Below, one piece after another: positions 55,516 to 63,834 of a stretch of 64,000 nt of DNA. The DNA comes from Ruegeria sp. PrR005 (GTDB lineage: Bacteria; Pseudomonadota; Alphaproteobacteria; Rhodobacterales; Rhodobacteraceae). The stretch covers positions 642,639 through 706,638 of the forward strand of contig NZ_JAAGOX010000011.1 in the NCBI RefSeq assembly GCF_010500245.1, written 5' to 3'. Positions within the stretch are counted from its first letter, which is position 1. Every line of letters begins with the position of its first letter. Position numbers and translations under genes: made by a program. The notes beneath the pieces are model-generated. The model saw only the letters and a program-made list of their open reading frames with translations, was not told the origin of the DNA and searched no databases.

Positions 55516-57021
55516 ATGTTTGAAAATCTGTCCGAACGCCTCTCTGGCGTCTTCGACCGCCTGACCAAGCAGGGCGCGCTGAGCGAGGAAGACGTCAAGA
55601 CCGCCCTGCGCGAGGTGCGCGTCGCGCTGCTCGAGGCCGACGTCTCGCTGCCGGTGGCGCGCGACTTCGTCAAGGCGGTGCAGGACAAGGCCACCGGCCA
55701 GGCCGTGACCAAGTCGATCACGCCCGGCCAGCAGGTCGTCAAGATCGTGCATGACGCGCTGGTCGACGTGCTGCGCGGCGAGGAAGACCCGGGCAAGCTC
55801 AAGATCGACAATCCACCCGCGCCGATCCTGATGGTCGGTCTTCAGGGTGGCGGCAAGACCACAACCACCGCCAAGCTCGCCAAGCGCCTGAAAGAGCGCG
55901 AAGGCAAGAAGGTGCTGATGGCCTCGCTCGACGTCTATCGCCCGGCGGCGATGGACCAGCTGGCGGTTCTGGGCGCGCAGATCGGCGTCGATACCCTGCC
56001 GATCGTGCCTGGCCAGAAACCCGTGGATATCGCCAAGCGCGCCAAGCAACAGGCGATGATGGGCGGCTATGACGTCTACATGCTCGACACCGCCGGGCGC
56101 CTGCATATCGACCAAGTGCTGATGCAAGAGGTCGAGGATGTCCGCAACGTCGTCACCCCGCGCGAAACCCTGCTGGTGGTCGATGGCCTGACCGGCCAGG
56201 TCGCCGTCGAGGTGGCCGAGGAGTTCGATGCCAAGATCGGCATCTCGGGAGTGGTGCTGACCCGGATGGATGGCGACGGGCGCGGGGGTGCCGCTCTGTC
56301 CATGCGTGCGGTGACCGGCAAGCCGATCCGCTTTGTCGGTCTGGGCGAGAAGATGGACGCGCTCGAAACCTTCGAGCCCGAGCGCATCGCCGGCCGCATC
56401 TTGGGCATGGGCGACATCGTGGCGCTTGTCGAAAAGGCCCAGGAAACCATCGAGATGGAACAGGCCGAGCGCATGATGAAGCGCATGGCCAAGGGTCAGT
56501 TCAACATGAACGACCTCAAGATGCAGCTGGAGCAGATGATCCAGATGGGCGGCATGCAGGGCATGATGGGCATGCTGCCGGGCATGGGCAAGATGGCCAA
56601 GCAGATGGATGCCGCAGGCCTCGACGACAAGATCCTGAAACAGCAGATCGCGCTGATCCAGTCGATGACCAAGAAGGAACGCGCCAACCCCGCCCTGCTC
56701 CAGGCCAGCCGCAAGAAGCGGATCGCCGCCGGCTCGGGTATGGAGGTTTCCGACCTCAATAAGCTTCTGAAGATGCACCGCCAGATGGCGGACATGATGA
56801 AGAAGATGGGCAAGATGGGCAAGGGCGGCATGCTGAAACAGGCCATGAAAGGCATGTTTGGCAAGGGCGGCACGCCCGCCGACATGGCCGAGATGGCCAA
56901 GGGCATGGACCCCAAGGCGCTCGAAGCTGCCGCCAAGGCGATGGGTGCCAAGGGCGGCATGCCAGGTCTGGGCGGCATGGGCCTGCCACCGGGCCTCAGC
57001 GGGTTCGGCAAGAAGAAGTGA
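55516..57021 (+). CDS. ffh: Signal recognition particle protein Ffh
   Basis: This 501-residue GTPase binds signal sequences and SRP RNA for co-translational targeting. The NG domain has GLQGGGKTTTTAKLAKRL, DVYRPAAMDQL, DTAGRLHID and TRMDGDGRGGAAL. The M domain is very Met-rich (MIQMGGMQGMMGMLPGMGKM), with SMTKKERANPALLQASRKKRIAAGSG as the RNA-binding helix. The Gly/Met-rich tail ends GFGKKK. The ATG at 55516 gives the conserved MFENLSERLSGVFDRL. Confidence 0.96.
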   Translation: MFENLSERLSGVFDRLTKQGALSEEDVKTALREVRVALLEADVSLPVARDFVKAVQDKATGQAVTKSITPGQQVVKIVHDALVDVLRGEEDPGKLKIDNPPAPILMVGLQGGGKTTTTAKLAKRLKEREGKKVLMASLDVYRPAAMDQLAVLGAQIGVDTLPIVPGQKPVDIAKRAKQQAMMGGYDVYMLDTAGRLHIDQVLMQEVEDVRNVVTPRETLLVVDGLTGQVAVEVAEEFDAKIGISGVVLTRMDGDGRGGAALSMRAVTGKPIRFVGLGEKMDALETFEPERIAGRILGMGDIVALVEKAQETIEMEQAERMMKRMAKGQFNMNDLKMQLEQMIQMGGMQGMMGMLPGMGKMAKQMDAAGLDDKILKQQIALIQSMTKKERANPALLQASRKKRIAAGSGMEVSDLNKLLKMHRQMADMMKKMGKMGKGGMLKQAMKGMFGKGGTPADMAEMAKGMDPKALEAAAKAMGAKGGMPGLGGMGLPPGLSGFGKKK

Positions 57022-57022
57022 C

Positions 57023-57565
57023 GTGACCCCGATCCCCACCATATCGACCCCGCGCCTGACGCTCCGCGCGCCCGAACTCCGGGATTACCCGGCGTTTGCC
57101 GCGTTCTACGCCTCGGACCGGTCGCGCTTTGTCGGCGGACCGGCCACGGGCGAACAGGCCTGGCGGTTTCTGGCGGTGGAACTTGGGCACTGGCCCCTGC
57201 GCGGCTATGGCCGCTGGGCGGTCGAGGAAACGGCAACCGGCAAGCTGGCGGGCATCGTGGGCCTGTGGAACCCCGAAGGCTGGCCCGAACCGGAAATCGG
57301 CTGGGACCTGATGAACGGGTTCGAGGGCAAGGGATATGCAACCGAGGCCGCCAGCGCCGCCCGCGACTATGCCTATGACGTTCTTGGCTGGCAAACCGCG
57401 ATCAGCCTGGTGGCCATCGGCAACGATGCCTCGGCCCGCGTCGCCCAGCGCCTGGGCGCGACCCCGGACGGCATGTTCCGGCACGAACGCTTTGGCCAAC
57501 TGGAAATCTGGCGCCACCCGGCCCCCTCCGAACTCTCGGACGGCGGCATGGAGGCCTATGCATGA
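57023..57565 (+). CDS. GNAT acetyltransferase, first of five tandem paralogs
   Basis: This 180-residue RimJ/RimL-type GNAT has PTISTPRLTLRAPELRDYPAF at the N-terminus and acetyl-CoA loop GFEGKGYATEAASAARDYAYD. The GTG start is one base after the ffh stop and gives the same N-terminus as its paralogs. Its stop overlaps the next paralog (ATGA). The acceptor is unknown. Confidence 0.85.
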   Translation: MTPIPTISTPRLTLRAPELRDYPAFAAFYASDRSRFVGGPATGEQAWRFLAVELGHWPLRGYGRWAVEETATGKLAGIVGLWNPEGWPEPEIGWDLMNGFEGKGYATEAASAARDYAYDVLGWQTAISLVAIGNDASARVAQRLGATPDGMFRHERFGQLEIWRHPAPSELSDGGMEAYA

Positions 57566-58104
57566 CCGTGCTCAGCCTCGACATCCCCGTTCTGAAAACC
57601 GACCGCCTGATCCTGCGCGCGCCCGAAGCACGCGATTTCGAAAACGTCGCAGCCTTCTTTGCCGATGCGGATCGCAGCTGGGGCTTTGGCGGCCCGCTGT
57701 CGCGCAACGAAGCCTGGCGCTGGTTTGCCAGCCTGATCGGCCATTGGGCACTGCATGGTTATGGTTTCTGGATGGTCGATACCCACGCGGGCGAACCCGT
57801 GGGCTTTGTCGGCATCTGGAGCCCCGAGGGCTGGCCCGAGCCGGAACTGGGCTGGGTCATGTATGCCGGTACCGAGGGCAAGGGTTATGCCCGCGAGGCC
57901 GCCGAAGAGGCGCGCCGCTATGCCTATGCGGTGCTGGGCTTCGAAACCCTCAGCTCGAACATCTTCCCGGGCAATGAGCGCTCGGTCGCCCTGGCCGAAC
58001 GCATGGGCGCGCGGTACGAGCGCAGCTATGACAATGTCAGCCATGGCACCGAGCATGTCTATCGCCATCCCGGTCCTGACGAACTGACAGCGGGGGCGGC
58101 ATGA
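57562..58104 (+). CDS. GNAT acetyltransferase, second paralog
   Basis: The 180-residue protein has IPVLKTDRLILRAPEARDFENV, a central WSPEGWPEPELGWVMYAG block and motif A GTEGKGYAREAAEEARRYAY. Start and stop overlap its neighbours. It is similar in every block to the flanking paralogs but clearly diverged, so the duplications are not recent. Confidence 0.85.
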   Translation: MTVLSLDIPVLKTDRLILRAPEARDFENVAAFFADADRSWGFGGPLSRNEAWRWFASLIGHWALHGYGFWMVDTHAGEPVGFVGIWSPEGWPEPELGWVMYAGTEGKGYAREAAEEARRYAYAVLGFETLSSNIFPGNERSVALAERMGARYERSYDNVSHGTEHVYRHPGPDELTAGAA

Positions 58105-58610
58105 GCATCCCCACCCTGCATACCGACCGCCTGATCCTGCGTGCCCCGCAACTTGCGGATTTCGAGCATTGGGCCGCCTTCTTTGCCTCGCCCCGCGCGG
58201 TGCATGAACGCGGCATGATGGACCGCGCCACCGCCTGGCGCGTCTGGGCCTCGGACGTCGGCATCTGGACCCTGCGCGGCTATGGTCCCTTTGGGGTCGA
58301 GCGGCGCGACACCGGCGCCTATGTGGGCGAGGTGGGCATCTACGAACCCGACGGCTATCCCGGCCCGGAACTGGGCTGGTTCGTGATTCCCGAAGCCGAG
58401 GGCAAGGGATACGCCGCCGAGGCGGCGCGTGCGGTGATGATCTGGGCGCGGCGCAATTTCGGCTGGGACCACCTGACCAATATCATCGACCCGGCCAATG
58501 CGCGTTCCATCGCGCTGGGCCTGCGCCTGGGCGGGGTGATCGACCCCGATGGCATCGGCGAGGACCCGGGCGATGTGGTGATCGCGCACGATCTGCGGGG
58601 GTTGGCATGA
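58101..58610 (+). CDS. GNAT acetyltransferase, third paralog
   Basis: The 169-residue protein, the shortest of the set, starts MSIPTLHTDRLILRAPQLAD and has PDGYPGPELGWFVIPEAEGKGYAAEAARAVMIWARR. It ends without the HP-rich C-terminal strand (WRHP or YRHP) seen in the others, so its acceptor pocket may differ. Confidence 0.84.
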   Translation: MSIPTLHTDRLILRAPQLADFEHWAAFFASPRAVHERGMMDRATAWRVWASDVGIWTLRGYGPFGVERRDTGAYVGEVGIYEPDGYPGPELGWFVIPEAEGKGYAAEAARAVMIWARRNFGWDHLTNIIDPANARSIALGLRLGGVIDPDGIGEDPGDVVIAHDLRGLA

Positions 58611-59125
58611 CCCTCTCCATTCCCGTGATCGAAACCGAAAACCTGATCCTGCGCGGCCCCCGCGAAAGCGATTTCGAGGCATTCGCCGCCTTTGGCGCCT
58701 CGGAACGCTCGCGCTTTGTCGGTGGCCCCTTCCCCCGCTTCCGCAGCTGGGGCGGGTTCCTGGCCACCTATGGCCATTGGGCATTGCGCGGCTATGGCAT
58801 GTGGATGGTCGAAGAGCGCGCCACCGGCGCCACCGCCGGGCGCATCGGCTTTATCTTCAATGACGGCTGGGACGAGCCGGAACTGGGCTGGCACATCTTC
58901 GACGGGTTCGAAGGCAAGGGATACGCCTATCAGGCCGCCCATGCGGCGCGGGCGCATGGGGCGCAGCACTTCGGCCTAGACGGGGTGATCTCCTATATCG
59001 ACCCGGCCAACACCCGTTCTCTCCGGCTGGCCGAGCGGCTGGGCGCGCAGTACGAGCGCGACGGAGAGGTCGCAGGCCACCCCTGCCAGGTCTGGCGCCA
59101 CCCGCAACAGGGGACGGCCGCATGA
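58607..59125 (+). CDS. GNAT acetyltransferase, fourth paralog
   Basis: The 172-residue protein has IPVIETENLILRGPRESDFEAF, FNDGWDEPELGWHIFDGFEGKGYAYQAAHAARAHG and YIDPANTRSLRLAERLGA. ATGA overlaps join it to both neighbours. Its SRFVGGPFPR block is closest to that of the first paralog. Confidence 0.85.
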   Translation: MTLSIPVIETENLILRGPRESDFEAFAAFGASERSRFVGGPFPRFRSWGGFLATYGHWALRGYGMWMVEERATGATAGRIGFIFNDGWDEPELGWHIFDGFEGKGYAYQAAHAARAHGAQHFGLDGVISYIDPANTRSLRLAERLGAQYERDGEVAGHPCQVWRHPQQGTAA

Positions 59126-59724
59126 CCCATACCATCCCCGTCATCGAAACCCGGCGCCTGATCCTGCGCGGCCCCGAGCCCGAGGATTATCCGAACTTCA
59201 AGGCCACCTTCACCAGCTACCGTGCCCGGTTCATGGGCGGCCCGCTGAACCCTTACGAGGCATGGATGCTCTATGCCGCCGAGATCGGCCATTGGCAGAT
59301 CCGCGGCTATGGCATGTGGATGATCCACGACAAGGCCACCGACAAGACCCTTGGCATGGCTGGCGGCTGGAAACCGGCGGGCTGGCCCGAGGCCGAGATC
59401 GCCTGGGTGATCTGGCCCGATGCGACCGGAAAAGGCTATGCGCTCGAGGCCACCCATGCCGCCCGCAAACACTTCTACCGTCATCTCGGCTGGGAAACCG
59501 CCGTCAGCTATATCGACCCCAAGAACCTCGACTCGATCCGCCTGGCCGAGCGGCTGGGGGCCAAGAAGGACCCCGAGGCGCCGACCATCGATGGCAACGA
59601 CGCGGTCTATCGCCACCCCTCGCCCGCCAAGCTGGAGGGCACCCAGCTGGCACATGGGATCGATATGGAAATCGCGCACTACGCCGACCCGCTGTTCAAA
59701 CCGAAAGGATGGGCCATTGACTGA
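59122..59724 (+). CDS. GNAT acetyltransferase, fifth paralog
   Basis: The 200-residue protein has IPVIETRRLILRGPEPEDYPNF, WPDATGKGYALEATHAARKHFYR and YIDPKNLDSIRLAERLGA. Its C-terminal tail ([36 protein letters not shown]) is about 30 residues longer than in the other four. The last 8 bases overlap the chorismate mutase gene. Confidence 0.85.
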   Translation: MTHTIPVIETRRLILRGPEPEDYPNFKATFTSYRARFMGGPLNPYEAWMLYAAEIGHWQIRGYGMWMIHDKATDKTLGMAGGWKPAGWPEAEIAWVIWPDATGKGYALEATHAARKHFYRHLGWETAVSYIDPKNLDSIRLAERLGAKKDPEAPTIDGNDAVYRHPSPAKLEGTQLAHGIDMEIAHYADPLFKPKGWAID

Positions 59725-60025
59725 CCACATGCCTGATCCCGTGGCCCGCGCCGCCGAACTGCTGAAAGGCCATCGCGCCAGCATCGACCGGCTGGACGCG
59801 ATCCTTGTCTACACCCTGGGCGAGCGGTTCAAACACACCCAGGCCGTGGGCAAGCTCAAGGCCGAACACGACCTTCCCCCGTCCGATCCGGTGCGCGAGG
59901 CGCACCAGATCGCGCGGCTCGAAGACCTGGCGAAAGAGGCCGATCTGGACCCCGACTTCGCCAAGGCTTTCCTGAATTTCATCATTCAGGAAGTCATCCG
60001 ACACCACAAGAAACACCAGGAATAA
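59717..60025 (+). CDS. Chorismate mutase (AroQ type)
   Basis: This 102-residue all-helical protein has [23 protein letters not shown], followed by [29 protein letters not shown] and [15 protein letters not shown]. It converts chorismate to prephenate for Phe/Tyr synthesis. The TTG start at 59717 has AAAGGA seven bases upstream and overlaps the preceding gene. An ATG 12 bases on lacks a well-spaced site. Confidence 0.88.
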   Translation: MTDHMPDPVARAAELLKGHRASIDRLDAILVYTLGERFKHTQAVGKLKAEHDLPPSDPVREAHQIARLEDLAKEADLDPDFAKAFLNFIIQEVIRHHKKHQE

Positions 60026-60089
60026 CCGGATAGACCCCGGTCAACACGAAACACGCCCCCGGCGTGATGCCAATCAAAGGAGAAACCCA

Positions 60090-60452
60090 ATGGCAATGAA
60101 AATCCGTCTGGCCCGTGGCGGCTCGAAAAAGCGTCCCTTCTACCGCATCGTGGCCGCAGACAGCCGCATGCCGCGCGACGGCCGCTTCCTTGAAAAGCTG
60201 GGCACCTACAACCCGCTGCTGCCGAAAGACAGCGAAGAGCGCGTGAAGATGGACGTCGAGCGCATCCAGTACTGGCTGGGTCAGGGCGCCCAGGCGACCG
60301 ACCGCGTCGCCCGCATGCTCGAAGCCGCAGGCGTCGTCGCCAAGTCCGAGCGTTCGAACCCCAACAAAGCCGTCCCCGGCAAGAAGGCCCAGGAACGCGC
60401 CAAGGAAAAGGCCGACAAGGCCGCAGCTGCCGCTGACGCCGGCGAAGAATAA
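60090..60452 (+). CDS. rpsP: 30S ribosomal protein S16
   Basis: This 120-residue protein starts [20 protein letters not shown], with [27 protein letters not shown], and has the alphaproteobacterial Ala/Lys-rich C-terminal extension ([22 protein letters not shown]). It is needed for 30S assembly. AAAGGAG precedes the ATG. Confidence 0.97.
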   Translation: MAMKIRLARGGSKKRPFYRIVAADSRMPRDGRFLEKLGTYNPLLPKDSEERVKMDVERIQYWLGQGAQATDRVARMLEAAGVVAKSERSNPNKAVPGKKAQERAKEKADKAAAAADAGEE

Positions 60453-60465
60453 GCAGGGCGCAGGC

Positions 60466-61101
60466 GTGCGGGATCATACCTTCTCGGACGACTTTCGCAC
60501 GCAGTTCGATCTGCTGATGCGGCTCCGGCGCGACGTGCGCCGGTTCCGCACCGATCCGGTGGACGAGGCAGTGCTGGCGCGCTGCCTCGACGCCTTTCGC
60601 CTGGCCCCCTCGGTGGGGCTCAGCGAACCCTGGCGCCTTATCCGCGTCACCTCGGCGCCGGCCCGCGCGGCCGCGCTCGACAATTTCCTCGCCGCCAATG
60701 CAGACGCACTCGCCGGATATTCGGGCGACCGGGCGCAGCAATATGGCAGGCTGAAACTCTCCGGCATGCAGGACGCGCCGGTCCATCTGGCGGTGTTCTG
60801 CGACGACGCCACCGACCAGGGACACGGCCTTGGCGCCGCCACCATGCCCGAGATGCGCCGCTATTCGGTGGTCACCGCGATCACGCTGTTCTGGCTGGCG
60901 CTGCGGGCCGAGGGGCTGGGGCTGGGCTGGGTCTCCATCCTCGATCCCGACCGGCTGACCCGTGACCTGGACGTGCCCGCCACTTGGCGGCTCATCGGGT
61001 ATTTTTGTCTTGGCTGGCCCGAGGAAACCTCGGACACTCCGGAACTGGAACGCGCGGGCTGGGAAACACGCCGCCCGCAATTGGCGATAGAAACACGATG
61101 A
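60466..61101 (+). CDS. bluB: 5,6-dimethylbenzimidazole synthase BluB
   Basis: This 211-residue flavin-destroying nitroreductase-fold enzyme makes the lower ligand of vitamin B12 from FMNH2. It has [37 protein letters not shown] near the start, [21 protein letters not shown] and [15 protein letters not shown]. The GTG start is 13 bases after rpsP, and the stop overlaps the rimM ATG (ATGA). Its location inside the rpsP-rimM unit is unusual. Confidence 0.9.
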   Translation: MRDHTFSDDFRTQFDLLMRLRRDVRRFRTDPVDEAVLARCLDAFRLAPSVGLSEPWRLIRVTSAPARAAALDNFLAANADALAGYSGDRAQQYGRLKLSGMQDAPVHLAVFCDDATDQGHGLGAATMPEMRRYSVVTAITLFWLALRAEGLGLGWVSILDPDRLTRDLDVPATWRLIGYFCLGWPEETSDTPELERAGWETRRPQLAIETR

Positions 61102-61616
61102 CCGAGACAAACGAAAGCAACCTGATCTGCGTCGGTGTGGTGGCCGGTTCCTTTGGGGTCCGTGGTGAAGTGCGCCTGAAAAGCTATTGCGCCGTGCCCG
61201 AGGATATCGAGCTTTACTCGCCGCTCAGCGACGAAACCGGCCAGACCCGTTATCCGCTGGTGCTGACCCGCGCCATCAAGAACGGCTTTGCCGCCCGTCT
61301 GGGCGGGGTCGAGACCAAGGAAGAGGCCGACGCGCTCAAGGGTCTGCGCCTCTACGCCCATCGCGACCAGCTGCCGTCGCTGCCCGATGACGAGTTCTAT
61401 CACGCCGACCTGATCGGGCTCGAGGTCTATGACACCGGCGGCACGCTTCTGGGCAAGGTGATCTCGGTCCAGAACCACGGCGCCTCGGACCTGCTGGAAA
61501 TCAGCGGTCCGGGCCTGAAGACCCCGGTCCTGATGCCCTTCACCCTGGCCGCCGTCCCCACCGTGGACCTGACCCAGGGCCGCCTGATCGCCGACCCGCC
61601 CGAGGGGCTGTTCTGA
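61098..61616 (+). CDS. rimM: Ribosome maturation factor RimM
   Basis: The 172-residue protein binds S19 and aids 30S head maturation. Signatures: [52 protein letters not shown], and the PRC-barrel part [36 protein letters not shown] with [19 protein letters not shown]. The ATG overlaps the bluB stop. Confidence 0.95.
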   Translation: MTETNESNLICVGVVAGSFGVRGEVRLKSYCAVPEDIELYSPLSDETGQTRYPLVLTRAIKNGFAARLGGVETKEEADALKGLRLYAHRDQLPSLPDDEFYHADLIGLEVYDTGGTLLGKVISVQNHGASDLLEISGPGLKTPVLMPFTLAAVPTVDLTQGRLIADPPEGLF

Positions 61617-61749
61617 GCGGGTATGGAATCAGTACCGCACGAAAAAACACCCTGTGGCCGCAAGCTCTGCTGAAATGATGATGGGAAACCGTTGGCCAGC
61701 ACTGGGTTAGCCGGCGAGTGAAGCACCTCAATCGTTGCTCACGGATTTG

Positions 61750-61758
61750 TGATATACT
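61750..61758 (+). promoter_or_regulatory. Extended -10 promoter candidate
   Basis: TGATATACT gives an extended -10 element (TGnTATAnT) about 53 bases before the next gene's ATG. The -35 region is weak, as allowed for extended -10 promoters. Confidence 0.4.
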
Positions 61759-61810
61759 CGACGTGCTCTTCCCCGATCTGGGGAGGCTGCATCATGGGGA
61801 GGACCGTGAA

Positions 61811-62425
61811 ATGGCAACAACCAAGTACACAATGGTTACCGTCGCTGGCTGCGAACCCAGTTTTTTGAACCAGGCTTTGAAACACGTAGGCGCATTGGCG
61901 GAAGAGCTGAAAGCATCCGCTGGTGCGACGATAACCCGCTACGGCGTGCTGACGACCGGAGAGCACGCTGGAAGCATGTTGCTGATGCAAGGGTATTCGG
62001 AGTTAAACGGTATCGATGCGGCATTTGGAGTTTACGGCAAATCCGCTGACTATCAGGCGTTGATCGGGAGTGGAAAGATCAGCGTGACATTGCGGAACAT
62101 CCTGAAAGTCGAACCGCTGGAACTGAAAAATCAGTCCCCTGAGGTACCGGCATATGGCGTGCTGACACGTTGGGGCTCTGCCGACGCGATGGTCGAACGC
62201 ATGCGTGGAATGGTCCACCTGTTTGAAGACAACGGTGCGATGTTCATGCGGTATTGGACGATCATGACCGGTTCGCATGCTGGCCGCCGCTTGCTGGCTG
62301 TCGCCTATCCTTCGATGGCCGCGATCGAAAAGACCTATGACGCCCTTCGCGCCAGCGAGGACTACAACTCAATGGTCAGCGACATTGATATCGACTTTCG
62401 CAACATCGTCCGCATCGCCGGATAG
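61811..62425 (+). CDS. Internally duplicated alpha-beta barrel protein (DUF6854-like)
   Basis: This 204-residue soluble protein consists of two related halves of about 95 residues: AGATITRYGVLTTGEHAGSMLLMQGYSELNGIDAAFGVY and DNGAMFMRYWTIMTGSHAGRRLLAVAYPSMAAIEKTYDAL, each ending in VTLRNILKVEP or DFRNIVRIAG. The fold is probably a tandem dimeric alpha-beta barrel. GGGGAGGA lies seven bases before the ATG. Codon use is visibly less G+C-rich than in the rest of the window. The function is unknown. Confidence 0.75.
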   Translation: MATTKYTMVTVAGCEPSFLNQALKHVGALAEELKASAGATITRYGVLTTGEHAGSMLLMQGYSELNGIDAAFGVYGKSADYQALIGSGKISVTLRNILKVEPLELKNQSPEVPAYGVLTRWGSADAMVERMRGMVHLFEDNGAMFMRYWTIMTGSHAGRRLLAVAYPSMAAIEKTYDALRASEDYNSMVSDIDIDFRNIVRIAG

Positions 62426-62430
62426 CAGAA

Positions 62431-62465
62431 CCAGGCTTTGGGCGGGTTCGCGGCTCAAAGCCTGG
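62431..62465 (+). terminator. Hairpin after the duplicated-barrel gene
   Basis: CCAGGCTTTG (62431-62440) and CAAAGCCTGG (62456-62465) form a perfect 10-bp stem 5 bases after the stop. No T-tract follows, so it may act as a stability hairpin or a weak terminator. Confidence 0.45.
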
Positions 62466-62493
62466 CGCTTGCGGCAACACCAATGACCTAATG

Positions 62494-62557
62494 ACCGCCA
62501 GCCAAAGCGTCGCGCCCAGGGTGAAAACGGCGGCTGGCGGTTCGCGGTCAGGTTTTT
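62494..62557. repeat. Long inverted repeat with T-tract between convergent genes
   Basis: ACCGCCAGCC (62494-62503) and GGCTGGCGGT (62532-62541) pair perfectly across 28 bases, with TTTTT at 62553-62557. It could be a second terminator or the edge of a decayed mobile segment. Within 62426-62713 no complete gene was seen. Confidence 0.4.
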
Positions 62558-62713
62558 GCCTTGCGCCCAATCACCAGCCCCAGTCCGGTGCGGATCTCCT
62601 GCGCCCTGTGCCCCCGCGCGGCCATGAACGCGTTTCGGTGTGGCGCTACACTGACTGACATATTCGAACCCGCAGGCGACGCTGGAACAGAGGTCGTGAT
62701 CTGTCGAACAGCG

Positions 62714-63430
62714 CTACTCGGCCGCCGCCAATTGCAGCGTGCCTTCGACAGATGCCAAGGCCGATTTCGGCATCCACCGGTCAATGGTCCGTTCCAAAAC
62801 CTTGTCTCCGGACAGGAACATGCGTCCCTCTTCGACCTCGCGGGCGACACTCGATCGACCGTAAAAAATGGCCCCAAAAGACAGTTTGGTCGTTTCGATA
62901 TACAAATCCACATCAAACGAAGGCACGTCGACGCAGGCTTCGACAAAGCAGCTTTGGGGCTCATAGACCAGCCAGTAGATCGGGAATGGCCCCTCTTCGT
63001 CGGTAAAGTTCATACGCACCACCACACGCCGACGCGGCAGCTCGTCAACGACGATCATCTGGCGCAAGTACCACATCAGTTGTGACAAGTCGTAACTGCA
63101 TACGGCCAGCTCGGCATCGATGTGTTTTTGCGTCCACTCGGCCAGGGAATCCAAGATCGGGACCAGCGCCTTTGCTTTCTCCGTTGGCAAGTAGTCCACT
63201 GTGTTCCTGGCCTTGTCTTCGATCCGCTCGACCAGACCTATCTGTTCCATCTCGGATAAACGCTTTGACAGGATCGCTGGGGATATATTGCCAAGAATCC
63301 GCTTCAGATCGCTGAACTTTGTGTAACCGTTATAGCTCATTTCCGTCAAAATCGGGATGGTCCATCGCGGTGTCAGAATTTCGCAGGCTTTGGAAATCGG
63401 GCAAATCAAGCCATAAGATTTGATGGGCAT
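62714..63430 (-). CDS. HxlR-type transcriptional regulator with C-terminal SCP2-like region
   Basis: This 238-residue regulator has an HxlR winged helix at residues 1-100 (CPISKACEILTPRWTIPILTEM, FSDLKRILGNISPAILSKRLSEMEQIGLVER, YLPTEKAKALVPILDSLAEW). A ~120-residue C-terminal domain (FTDEEGPFPIYWLVYEPQSCFVEACVDVPSFDVDLYIET) resembles SCP2-type lipid-binding domains found behind such helices. The ATG at 63430 has GGGAGGA upstream. It may control the neighbouring small genes. Confidence 0.83.
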   Translation of the reverse strand: MPIKSYGLICPISKACEILTPRWTIPILTEMSYNGYTKFSDLKRILGNISPAILSKRLSEMEQIGLVERIEDKARNTVDYLPTEKAKALVPILDSLAEWTQKHIDAELAVCSYDLSQLMWYLRQMIVVDELPRRRVVVRMNFTDEEGPFPIYWLVYEPQSCFVEACVDVPSFDVDLYIETTKLSFGAIFYGRSSVAREVEEGRMFLSGDKVLERTIDRWMPKSALASVEGTLQLAAAE

Positions 63431-63580
63431 CGTCGCGGTCCTCCCTCCTGTTCCCATCATATCGCTAGAGGACCACCGTTCTAGTTCAAAAACTGTATCA
63501 CGGGTTGGAAGGCCCCGAACTGGCCTGCGACTGCTCGGCTGCGCCATGCTTTTTTCGCAACAAATCGCGGAGGAAGACCA

Positions 63581-63820
63581 ATGACCGACTACCCGATTTC
63601 AGCAACGCGTACAGGTGGATATCTGTCCATAGCGGGGAAACTGTGGCGTGATTTTCAAACCAATCGGAAGGCACTGGTCGAACGCCGCAAACGAAATGAA
63701 GCGCTGCGGGAACTTAACTCGGCCGAACTGCGCGACATCGGATACGTCAAAGACGAAAAGTTGGAGATTGGATACTGGCAATTCCCGCAATGCGTCGGCC
63801 CGGTGCAGAGGCCGCGCTGA
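63581..63820 (+). CDS. DUF1127-family small protein
   Basis: The 79-residue basic protein starts MTDYPISATRTGGYLSIAGK and has RKRNEALRELNSAELRDIGY, the LxxxxLxDIG pattern of DUF1127 (YjiS-like) proteins. GGAGGAAG precedes the ATG. DUF1127 proteins have been tied to small-RNA and stress regulation in alphaproteobacteria, but no role can be assigned here. It is divergent from the HxlR gene. Confidence 0.78.
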   Translation: MTDYPISATRTGGYLSIAGKLWRDFQTNRKALVERRKRNEALRELNSAELRDIGYVKDEKLEIGYWQFPQCVGPVQRPR

Positions 63821-63834
63821 AAACGTCGACACGG

